From: an uncultured Roseburia sp.
GTDB lineage: Bacteria > Bacillota > Clostridia > Lachnospirales > Lachnospiraceae
Assembly (NCBI GenBank): GCA_947567625.1
Contig: CANONN010000031.1
Span: 1-40,667 of the forward strand
Length of the DNA stretch: 40,667 nucleotides
Reading direction: 5' to 3'
Position 1 is the first letter of the stretch. Each line of letters starts with the position of its first letter. Below the pieces are notes generated by a model, which worked only from the letters and a program-made list of their open reading frames with translations, did not search any database and was not told where the DNA came from. A program made the position numbers and the translations under genes. Below, one piece after another: positions 27,184 to 34,718 of the stretch.

Positions 27184-28893
27184 GTGGCGCGCAAGAGCAG
27201 AGCAAGGCTCTTCAACGAAGCCCCCAAAAAGGGGGACACGCCGGTACTTGCCGGGGAATACGGTCGTCTGTCCGTGGAGGATGGCGATGATATGGAGCAA
27301 AATTCCATCGGCAATCAGCAAAAAATCGCTCTGCACCATCTAGAGCAGCATCCCGAAATCAAGTTAGTGGACACATATTACGATAACGGGTATACGGGAA
27401 TGAACTATGAGCGCCCCGGCTTTCTGCGGATGTTCCAAGATTTAAAAAGCGGACGTATCAACTGTGTCATCGTGAAGGATATTTCCAGGCTGGGTCGTCA
27501 TTTTGTCGAGACCAGCGAACTGGTGGAGCGGACATTGCCGCAGATGGGGGTCAGGCTGATCTGTATTAACGATTGCTATGACAGTGCGGATGAGAACGCA
27601 GATGCCCTGGCCCTGACGATGCCCTTAAAGATGGTCATGAACGACTATTATGTAAAGGATATCTCCCATAAAATACGTTCGAGCATATCCGCGAAAATGG
27701 CAGAGGGCGAATTCCTGCCGGCGGCAGGCAGTGTTCCCTATGGGTACATCAGAAATCCACAGCGCATGACCTACGATATGGATGCGGAGGCGGCCGCGGT
27801 GGTTAGGCAGATTTATGAGCAAAGAGCCGATGGAGCAAGCTTTCATGCGATTGCCCGCCTATTAAACGAACATCATATCCCCTCGCCGGGCAAGCTGAAA
27901 TTCCTGCGGGGGACGACGAACGCGAAAAAGTACGAAAATGCGCTCTGGGTTCGCGGGACCGTACGCAAAATCTGTACCGACCAGGTCTATATCGGAAACC
28001 GGGTACACGGCAAATTAAAACGGGACAAAGTCGGCCAGGAGAAAAAGAAACGGAGCGAAGCGGAGTGGAAGGTAATGGAGTATGCGCACCCGCCGATCGT
28101 TTCCATGGCGCTGTATGAACAGGTGCAGCGGATAAACCGGGAGGAAGCCCAGCGCAGAGACGGCTACAGAACGAGGCCGGGGTGCGGTGACGATTACAGA
28201 GATTTGCTGCGCGGCATGGTGTTTTGCGCCGAGTGCAAAAGTCTCATGAGCCCGGCAAAGGGCTGTGCCAGGGCGGGGGCGAAGACGCAAAGCCGCATCT
28301 ACTATGATTGCAACGGATACCGGTATTTTGCGGATACACGGTGTTGCAGCCATTCGATCAGGCAGGAAACCTTGATGCAGGCGTTGAGCGACACGTTAAA
28401 CCAGCAGGTGCGGGCGGCGGTGGATGTTGGGCAGCTTGCGAAAAGCCTTGATACCATGCCCGGGGCAGTCTTTTACCAGAGCGAGGCCAAGCGCCGCTAT
28501 GTCAGTATTTCCACGAAACGCAGGCACATCGAGGCCAGGATGGAACAGCTTTTGACCGATCTTGCACAGCGAGTGATTGACCGCAGGGAATATGACGATA
28601 TCAAAAAACAGTATGCGAAAAAATATGACGAGCTGCTGCAGGAGGAAACGAGAGCGCTGTCTGATCTGAGGGCGAAAGATGCCGCTCTTAGTATCACCCA
28701 AAAATGGCTGGACGCGGTCAAAAGATACCAGAAGCTTCCGTCCATCGACCGCGGGCTTTTGGAATTGCTGGTGGAGCGCATAGAAGTCTCCAAAGACGGC
28801 ACCATCAGGATTGTACTCCGTTACGACGATCCGTATCGCCCAATAGCAGAATATCTTGAAAGAATCGAGGCGAACCGGGATGGCAGATTCTAA
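27184..28893 (+). CDS. Large serine recombinase 2
   Basis: A 569-residue large serine recombinase, clearly different in sequence from its neighbours. The catalytic serine is S30 in EYGRLSVED; DNGYTGMNYERPGF and VKDISRLGRHFVETSE complete the resolvase domain. A recombinase domain, a zinc-ribbon-like Cys set (CAECKS, later YYDCNGYRYF and RCC) and a coiled-coil follow. The start is GTG 27184, directly abutting the previous stop, with AAGGAGGTG inside the end of recombinase 1. The arrangement implies fixed stoichiometry with recombinase 1. Confidence 0.92.
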   Translation: MARKSRARLFNEAPKKGDTPVLAGEYGRLSVEDGDDMEQNSIGNQQKIALHHLEQHPEIKLVDTYYDNGYTGMNYERPGFLRMFQDLKSGRINCVIVKDISRLGRHFVETSELVERTLPQMGVRLICINDCYDSADENADALALTMPLKMVMNDYYVKDISHKIRSSISAKMAEGEFLPAAGSVPYGYIRNPQRMTYDMDAEAAAVVRQIYEQRADGASFHAIARLLNEHHIPSPGKLKFLRGTTNAKKYENALWVRGTVRKICTDQVYIGNRVHGKLKRDKVGQEKKKRSEAEWKVMEYAHPPIVSMALYEQVQRINREEAQRRDGYRTRPGCGDDYRDLLRGMVFCAECKSLMSPAKGCARAGAKTQSRIYYDCNGYRYFADTRCCSHSIRQETLMQALSDTLNQQVRAAVDVGQLAKSLDTMPGAVFYQSEAKRRYVSISTKRRHIEARMEQLLTDLAQRVIDRREYDDIKKQYAKKYDELLQEETRALSDLRAKDAALSITQKWLDAVKRYQKLPSIDRGLLELLVERIEVSKDGTIRIVLRYDDPYRPIAEYLERIEANRDGRF

Positions 28894-30487
28894 GCGGGAT
28901 ATATACTATCTGCGGCTTTCCAAGGAGGACGGAGACAGCGAGCAGGGGACTTTGGAGGAGAGCTGTAGTATCACTTCCCAGAGGGAATGTATCAGACGGT
29001 ATTTGCAGGAGCACGGCTTTGCCGAGGAAGATTTCGAGGAAATCGTGGATGACGGCTACAGCGGCACCAGTATGAACCGACCCGGGATGACGCGTCTTTT
29101 GCACCTGGTGGAAGAGGGCAGCGTGCGGACGATCATTGTGCGCGATCTGTCCCGATTTGCCCGCAATTATCTGGAGGCCGGCCATTATCTTGAATTTGTA
29201 TTTCCGGCCCGCGGCGTGCGCTTCGTCTCGATTCATGACCAGTTTGACAGCGGGCGGCTGGGAGAAAATACAGGCGGCCTGGAGCTGGCGGTGAAGAATC
29301 TGCTAAATCAGATGTACAGCAAAGATCTCTCGCAAAAGATCAAAAGCTCCGTGGACTTAAAAAAAATGAACGGCGAATATGTTTACGGAACGGCGCCCTA
29401 CGGCTACAAAAAGGGTCCGGGGAAGAATACGATTGTCATAGACGAGGAAGCGGCCGTGACCGTGCGGGCAATTTTTACCTGGGCAGCCGAGGGCAAAACG
29501 ATTACGCAGATTGCCAGAACGCTCAATGAACAAAAGATTGCGACGCCGTCGGTCTATCTGGCGGCGGTGAGAGGCAACTATAAGACGAGAGCGGTCTGGA
29601 CTTTTGATTCGGTCCGCAATATTTTAGCCAACCGCATCTATACGGGGGACACCGTGCCCTTTAAATCGCATGTGCGCCGTGTCGGCAGTAACCGCGTCAG
29701 GCAGATACCGGAAGAATTGTGGCAGGTGATTCCCGATACCCATGAGGCGATTATCACCCGCGAGCTTTTCTATAAAGCCAAAATGGTGGTGAGGGCGAAA
29801 AAAAAATCAAAATCCTGCGCGCCGCCCAATCCGTTTACTTCTTTTTTGGTTTGCGGCTGCTGCGGGAACCGCCTGTCGAAAGGTAAAACGAGTAACAAGA
29901 ACTGGATGTGCGTCACGCACAGATACCATCCTGCCCTGGAATGTCGGGCGGTTCGCTTTCAGGAAGACCTGCTGACAGAGATCGTACTTCGTGAGATCAA
30001 TATCCGCTGTAAACTGCTGGATGCAAAAATAAAAAAGATAAAGCAAGAGAGCCGTTTCGCGAAGACAAAAGAGGAGAACCTGCAGACGCAATGCCGGAAC
30101 CTGCGCAGGCAGATTGAGAGCATACAGGCGTCAAAAATGCAGTATTATGAGGCGTACGTCAGCGGAGAACTCACAAAGGATGCGTTTCTCGCAAGAAAAC
30201 AGGAAGCAGCGGCACAGGAGAAAAAGCTTGGCGAAGAACTCCTTCGGGCGGAACGCGAGCAAAAAGAGCTGGTTCTTGTCATGAAAAGTGAGGCCGCGCA
30301 TATGGAAGCCGCGCGCAAAATCATGGAAGATCAAGAGATTACCGAGCTGACGCCAAATCTTATGAGAGAGCTGGTGAAGAAAATTATAGTCTATCCGGGC
30401 GGCTCTCTGCGCATAGAATGGAATTTCTGCGATGAGATAAGCGGGCCGGTTCCCCTGGAAAGCGGTATCGCAGCCAAAGAACCGTAA
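28880..30487 (+). CDS. Large serine recombinase 3
   Basis: A 535-residue large serine recombinase. The catalytic serine is S14 in YYLRLSKED; DDGYSGTSMNRPGM and VRDLSRFARNYLEAGHYLE follow. The zinc ribbon is CGCCGNRLSKG with later WMCVTHRYHPALEC, and a long coiled-coil lies near residues 370-480. ATG 28880 overlaps the end of recombinase 2 by 14 bp with GAGG 28867-28870; an upstream TTG at 28856 is less likely. The gene ends about 30 bp before the spoIVB fragment, the usual position of an integrase next to its attachment site. Confidence 0.92.
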   Translation: MADSKRDIYYLRLSKEDGDSEQGTLEESCSITSQRECIRRYLQEHGFAEEDFEEIVDDGYSGTSMNRPGMTRLLHLVEEGSVRTIIVRDLSRFARNYLEAGHYLEFVFPARGVRFVSIHDQFDSGRLGENTGGLELAVKNLLNQMYSKDLSQKIKSSVDLKKMNGEYVYGTAPYGYKKGPGKNTIVIDEEAAVTVRAIFTWAAEGKTITQIARTLNEQKIATPSVYLAAVRGNYKTRAVWTFDSVRNILANRIYTGDTVPFKSHVRRVGSNRVRQIPEELWQVIPDTHEAIITRELFYKAKMVVRAKKKSKSCAPPNPFTSFLVCGCCGNRLSKGKTSNKNWMCVTHRYHPALECRAVRFQEDLLTEIVLREINIRCKLLDAKIKKIKQESRFAKTKEENLQTQCRNLRRQIESIQASKMQYYEAYVSGELTKDAFLARKQEAAAQEKKLGEELLRAEREQKELVLVMKSEAAHMEAARKIMEDQEITELTPNLMRELVKKIIVYPGGSLRIEWNFCDEISGPVPLESGIAAKEP

Positions 30488-30649
30488 AGAAATGTTTGTC
30501 CCTATATTGACACAAGCGTGAGCGGCAGTCCCATTATACAGGACGGGAAGATCATCGGCGCAGTCACGCATGTATTTGTCTCGGACAGCACGAAAGGGTA
30601 CGGGATATTCATTGAAAATATGCTGGAACACGATGCCCAGGGAAAGTAG
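30488..30649 (+). pseudogene. spoIVB: spoIVB 3' fragment (C-terminus of the SpoIVB sporulation protease)
   Basis: The open frame from 30488 to the stop at 30647 codes, from 30521 on, [19 protein letters not shown], then [13 protein letters not shown] and a normal C-terminus. This aligns closely with the end of Bacillus subtilis SpoIVB ([19 protein letters not shown]). SpoIVB is the forespore S55-family serine protease that triggers pro-sigma-K processing; the SGSP motif carries its catalytic serine. The upstream residues ([10 protein letters not shown]) do not fit SpoIVB, so the junction lies at about 30505-30520. The PDZ domain and catalytic His and Asp are absent from the window. The gene is normally next to spo0A, which lies 6.5 kb downstream here. 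Confidence 0.85.
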
Positions 30650-30682
30650 CGCAGACGGTCTGGACGGCTAGGGCAGATCATC

Positions 30683-30711
30683 CGCAGCAAGTGCGCAGTT
30701 GCAGGCTGAAT
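30683..30711 (-). repeat. Right copy of the 29-bp inverted repeat
   Basis: The exact reverse complement of 18748-18776. Similarity decays quickly outside the 29 bp. Together the two copies flank 11.9 kb including groESL and the recombinase module. Confidence 0.65.
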
Positions 30712-30740
30712 TGTTGTTACCAATCATACCCACGCCAGAT

Positions 30741-30764
30741 TTCATAGAGCTTTTGTTCTATGAA
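30741..30764 (+). terminator. 10-bp hairpin with TTTT loop downstream of spoIVB fragment
   Basis: TTCATAGAGC (30741-30750) pairs with GTTCTATGAA (30755-30764), including one G-U pair. No U-run follows, so termination is uncertain. Confidence 0.4.
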
Positions 30765-30915
30765 GTGCGAATTGTAACGGGGACTGCCACCGAATTGTTG
30801 CAATGATATAAACAGATTGCGATTATCAGTAGACCTTTTTCATTGACTGTGTTATAATTATCCAAAAGTATGGTAATTTGAGGAAATTATAAAATCTATG
30901 AAAAAGGAGCGTTAC

Positions 30916-32859
30916 ATGAAGATGAGTCAGAGTAAGAACAGAAAATTCATTTTTATCGCGGTGGCAGCGGTGCTTGCGGTGGCGGCAGTGTTGTTGTTTT
31001 TATTGTTTCGGCGCGGGGCAGACGCTTATCGTTCCATTAAAGTGATAGAGATGGAAGGGGTTGTTGGCGTAGAGCGCAAAGCAGGGGAGAGCGTTGCAGC
31101 CGCAGTCAATATGAACCTGGTATCGGGGGACAAAGTCACGACAGGCGATCAGTCCTATGCGGTATTGCAGTTGGACAGCGATAAGTATGTGATGCTGGGC
31201 GCAAACGGGGCCATGCAGGTCGTGGCCGACGGAGACGAGAGTACGGGCAGGACTTCGATTGAGCTCGAGAGCGGCAGTGTCCTTAGCGAGATACAAAATC
31301 CGCTGTCCAAGGGCAGCTCCTACGATATCAATACACCGAACGCGACCATGTCAGTCCGCGGCACGGTCTTTGAAGTGCGCAAAAATAGCGGCCAGGAGAC
31401 GATCGACGTGCTGGTTTACGACGGCGCTGTCTCCGTAGGGCTGGAAGGCCAGGAGCCGGTTTTGTACGGGGAGGGAGAATATACAAGCTTTGAGGATAAG
31501 GAGAACCCCCAGTTTTTGACCGAGCACGGCGTGATCACAGACGAGGTGATGGACGGACTGGTGGTAGAACGTCTGGAAAAGATCTCTGCGGAGGGCAGAA
31601 ATATTAATGCCGGTGAGGCGACGCTATCGGAGTTGTCTAAGCCGGAGCCGGAACAAGTGGCGTCCAGGGCGGAGGAGTCGAAGGTGAGTGAGACAGCCCA
31701 GGGGACAGAGAAAGATTCAGAGAAAAAGACAGCGTCAGAGACCCAAGATTCAGAGAAACAGCAGGCCGCCGTGACGGCAGGCAGTTCACAGAAGAGCAAA
31801 CCGGCGGGGGCAAGCGCAAAGAACGGCGCTAAGACGACGGGGGACGACAAGACGGTTTCCAGCCAGTCCACGGAGAGCACTGGCAGCGGCAGTACAAATA
31901 CCAATAATAACGGAAGCGGCGATACGCCGCAGCCGCCGGCAGCTCCTGCCGGTACGGAGAAACCGTCCGACAAGAAGCCGAAGGATTCCGAGAAGCCGGG
32001 CGACAAAAAACCAAAGGATTCCGAGAAGCCGGGCGATAAAAAACCAAAGGATTCCGAGAAACCGGGCGATAAAAAGCCGAACAATACGGAAAAGCCGGGC
32101 GATACGAAGCCGAACAATACGGAAAAACCGGACGATAAATTGCCTTCCGACAGCCAGGCTCCGGTAACGGGCGACAGTCAGACGCCGTCTACGGAGGTAG
32201 CACCGGACAGCCAGGCGCCGTCTACGGAGACGCCGTCTACGGAGGCAGCACCGGACAGCCAGACGCCGTCCGATACACAGACGCCGTCTACGGAGACGCC
32301 CTCCGACACGGAAAATCCGGGTGGCGATTCATGGTTTAATTTTAATGTAGTATATTATCTGCCCTATATTGCCCAGACGGCAGTAGATTCCCAGACGGGC
32401 GCGCAGACCGCGCAGGTGCAGTTCCAGTGGCACCAGTGGTATGCGGAAAACAATGTCTATCTCGGCTCGTTGTTGACGGAGCCGGCTGTAAATCCCGAGA
32501 GCAAAAACAGCCCGGGGTGGAACGGCACGACGGCGCCTGAGGGATTGACCTTTGCGGGCTGGTACTTAAAAGGAAGCACCCGTATGTGGAACTTTGCCTC
32601 GGACAGAGTGGTGTCCGGCAGAGAGCTATACGCATCGTGGAAAGATCCGGTCGACGGTAAGATGTACTATCCGGTTGTATTTGAACAGGTATACGGCAGT
32701 ACGGCTTATGTCAACTGTATCAAAGAGGGCAGTGCAGTCAGCCTCACACCGCAGAAAGAGGGGTATCAGTTCTGTTACTGGCGGACTGCCAGCGGCAATC
32801 AGTGGGACGGGATTGTCCGGGGAGCGGATTGCCTGACGCCTGTTTGGGAGAAGCTGTAA
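30916..32859 (+). CDS. Membrane-anchored FecR-domain protein with InlB B-repeat C-terminus
   Basis: A 647-residue protein. A short cytoplasmic N-terminus and one transmembrane helix (about residues 11-31) are followed by a FecR domain (about 45-175, with NATMSVRGTVFEV). A Ser/Thr/Glu-rich spacer then contains six 11-residue repeats of the EKPGDKKPKDS type (31957-32154) and TPSTE repeats. The C-terminal region (about residues 520-647) has InlB B-repeat-like motifs (FAGWYLKGSTRMWNF, then LYASWK). It is an extracellular wall-spanning protein, possibly a sensor or adhesin. ATG 30916 has AAAGGAG 7 nt upstream and is preferred over ATG 30898. The CHASE2 cyclase gene follows after 50 bp, and FecR and CHASE2 domains often occur together. 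Confidence 0.8.
   Translation: MKMSQSKNRKFIFIAVAAVLAVAAVLLFLLFRRGADAYRSIKVIEMEGVVGVERKAGESVAAAVNMNLVSGDKVTTGDQSYAVLQLDSDKYVMLGANGAMQVVADGDESTGRTSIELESGSVLSEIQNPLSKGSSYDINTPNATMSVRGTVFEVRKNSGQETIDVLVYDGAVSVGLEGQEPVLYGEGEYTSFEDKENPQFLTEHGVITDEVMDGLVVERLEKISAEGRNINAGEATLSELSKPEPEQVASRAEESKVSETAQGTEKDSEKKTASETQDSEKQQAAVTAGSSQKSKPAGASAKNGAKTTGDDKTVSSQSTESTGSGSTNTNNNGSGDTPQPPAAPAGTEKPSDKKPKDSEKPGDKKPKDSEKPGDKKPKDSEKPGDKKPNNTEKPGDTKPNNTEKPDDKLPSDSQAPVTGDSQTPSTEVAPDSQAPSTETPSTEAAPDSQTPSDTQTPSTETPSDTENPGGDSWFNFNVVYYLPYIAQTAVDSQTGAQTAQVQFQWHQWYAENNVYLGSLLTEPAVNPESKNSPGWNGTTAPEGLTFAGWYLKGSTRMWNFASDRVVSGRELYASWKDPVDGKMYYPVVFEQVYGSTAYVNCIKEGSAVSLTPQKEGYQFCYWRTASGNQWDGIVRGADCLTPVWEKL
31957..32154 (+). repeat. 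Six tandem 33-nt coding repeats
   Basis: Six consecutive 33-nt units encode variants of EKPGDKKPKDS. Units 1-3 are nearly identical; later ones read NNT or are more diverged. The repeats keep frame, so copy-number change would alter wall-spanner length without breaking the protein. Confidence 0.85.
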
Positions 32860-32909
32860 ACGGTTTGTGTGCAAAGACATGATGATATGTGGCTTAGAGG
32901 GAGACAGCT

Positions 32910-34718
32910 ATGAGAAAGAACAGTGTCAGGTTGTATGGCGGTATCGTTCTGACCGCTATTCTGGTGGGGGTCTTTACGTTACTGCTCCCTTTCCAGAGTG
33001 TGGGATACTGGCTTTCCGACGCATTTTTAATGCGGGAAAAGCCGGTCGACAATCGCATCAAGATTATCGGCATTGATGAGAAAAGCTTACAGGAGATGGG
33101 GCCTTTTGCCGAGTGGACGAGACAGGACGCGGCCGATTTGCTCAATGCCTTTGAGGAGGGCTATGAGCCGGCCGTGGTGGCGTTCGATATCAATTATTTT
33201 GGCGAGCGCGATGAGGCCGGAGACGAGGCGTTTGTGCGTGCGGCAGAGCGGATGCCCAATGTTGTTGCGGCTTCCTATCTTAATTTTTCGACGAAGATGC
33301 AGAGAGGCGAGCATGGGGACTGGGAAGTCAACACGATGTATGTGGATCAGATCGAGCGGCCCTATGACGCGTTAAACCAGGTCGTACACCACGGGTTTAC
33401 CAATGTGGTGCAGGATCAGGATAACTACATACGCAGGTCTATGTTGTCTATGGACGATGAAAACGGGGAATTGGAGTACAGTTTTGCCTATGAAACCTAC
33501 CGTGTCTATCAGATGTCGCAGGGAGCGTCTCCTACTGTGCCAAAGACGAACAGTCAGGGAATATATGGTTTTGACTATACGGCGGAGCCGGGCATGTACG
33601 AAATGTATTCTTATGTGGATGTTGTAAACGGGGTATACGATCCAAAGCTGTTTGCGGACAGTATCGTAATGGTGGGAGCGTATGCAGCCGCCATGATGGA
33701 TCAATATCTGGCGCCGATTGCCAGGGGGACTGTGGTAAACGGGGTAGAGATACAGGCGAACCACGTCAATGCGCTGCTCTCGGAGCGCACCTATCAGGAA
33801 ATGCCGGGGTATTGCAATGCCCTCCTGACCGGGCTTACGGCGGCAGTTTATCTGGTGCTCATCAGCTGTCTGGGAACGGTTGCCAGTGCGGTGAGCGGTG
33901 TTCTGATACTGGTCGCAGCGGCTGGCGGTGCGTGGGTATTATATGGCAACGGCATCTATTGGCGCTTCTGGAATCTGTTGCTGGCAGTAGCAGTTTTCAT
34001 ATTGCTGCGGATTTTTGCGGGATATATGAAAGAAGTCGTCAATAAGCGGCGGATTTTGGGCGTTTTTCGCCAGTATATTGCCCCGCAGGTTGTGGAGGAA
34101 TTGGCGAAGGATAAAGATTTTCAGAATGAGCTTGGCGGCATCACCAAAGATGTTGCCGTGTTGTTTGTAGATATCAGGGGATTCACCTCCATGTCGGAGA
34201 AATTGCAGCCGGAAGCGGTGGTCGATGTCTTAAATCATTATCTGGAGGCAGTGACGGCGGCAATTTTTAAAAACGAGGGAATGTTGGACAAATTTATCGG
34301 CGATGCGGTGATGGCTGTCTACAATGCACCGCTGTCGGTGGACAATTACGTCGCAAAGGCCGTACAGACAGGACGCGATATCATACAGTCGGTGCGGCAG
34401 TTAAACGATGGCCTGCATCAAAAGTATGGAATCGAGATCAAGTGCGGCGTGGGCGTGCACTGTGGAAAGGCAGTCATCGGCAATATCGGATGTACTTACC
34501 GCATGGATTATACCGCCATCGGGGATACGGTAAACACGGCGGAGCGCTTAGAGAGCAAAGCACCCGGCGGCTGTGTGTATCTCAGCGGGCAGGTGTATGA
34601 GCAGCTTTCGGATATATATACCGCAACTCCGGTAGGAGAACTGGATTTAAAAGGTAAGGCGGATAAGATAATGGTCTATCAGATGGAGGTAGAGGATGAA
34701 TCAGAGAGTCATGGATGA
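32910..34718 (+). CDS. CHASE2-domain class III adenylate cyclase
   Basis: A 602-residue membrane protein. A first transmembrane helix (about residues 8-27) is followed by an extracytoplasmic CHASE2 sensor domain (about 30-285). Three closely spaced transmembrane helices (about 300-372) and a cytoplasmic class III nucleotidyl cyclase domain (about 405-595) come after. Metal-binding D421 (FVDIRGFT) and D465 (GDAVMAVY) are present, as are adenine-selecting K461 and D533 and the transition-state pair N542 and R546 (NTAER). All catalytic residues are intact, so cAMP synthesis is expected. The last 23 bp overlap the next gene. Such cyclases are uncommon in this bacterial group. Confidence 0.9.
   Translation: MRKNSVRLYGGIVLTAILVGVFTLLLPFQSVGYWLSDAFLMREKPVDNRIKIIGIDEKSLQEMGPFAEWTRQDAADLLNAFEEGYEPAVVAFDINYFGERDEAGDEAFVRAAERMPNVVAASYLNFSTKMQRGEHGDWEVNTMYVDQIERPYDALNQVVHHGFTNVVQDQDNYIRRSMLSMDDENGELEYSFAYETYRVYQMSQGASPTVPKTNSQGIYGFDYTAEPGMYEMYSYVDVVNGVYDPKLFADSIVMVGAYAAAMMDQYLAPIARGTVVNGVEIQANHVNALLSERTYQEMPGYCNALLTGLTAAVYLVLISCLGTVASAVSGVLILVAAAGGAWVLYGNGIYWRFWNLLLAVAVFILLRIFAGYMKEVVNKRRILGVFRQYIAPQVVEELAKDKDFQNELGGITKDVAVLFVDIRGFTSMSEKLQPEAVVDVLNHYLEAVTAAIFKNEGMLDKFIGDAVMAVYNAPLSVDNYVAKAVQTGRDIIQSVRQLNDGLHQKYGIEIKCGVGVHCGKAVIGNIGCTYRMDYTAIGDTVNTAERLESKAPGGCVYLSGQVYEQLSDIYTATPVGELDLKGKADKIMVYQMEVEDESESHG

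Larger units (their letters stand above)
25075..30512 (+). mobile_element. Three-serine-recombinase module ending inside spoIVB
   Basis: A small DUF6870-like protein gene is followed by three coupled large serine recombinases. The third stops about 30 bp before a spoIVB 3' fragment, so the right boundary (an att-type junction) lies at about 30488-30520. The left boundary is not defined: the expected spoIVB 5' part is not next to it. The 68-residue gene at 24656 may also belong. No conjugation, phage or cargo genes are visible. Confidence 0.55.
30650..30897. other. Intergenic region after the spoIVB fragment
   Basis: No gene is visible. It holds the right copy of the 29-bp inverted repeat (30683-30711), a terminator-like hairpin (30741-30764) and a TATAAT hexamer (30853-30858) upstream of the FecR gene. 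TTGACT at 30843-30848 is too close to serve as its -35. Confidence 0.5.

Noticed and set aside
30843-30858. TTGACT and TATAAT considered as one promoter for the FecR gene
   Set aside because: They are only 4 bp apart; the TATAAT may be real but has no suitable -35 at 16-18 bp.
31416-32117. Long minus-strand open frame opposite the FecR protein
   Set aside because: It is a shadow of the repeat-rich Ser/Pro/Lys coding region, with a repetitive composition and no ribosome site.
31957-32154. Regular 33-nt repeats considered as a CRISPR array
   Set aside because: The units are contiguous without unique spacers and encode in-frame peptide repeats.
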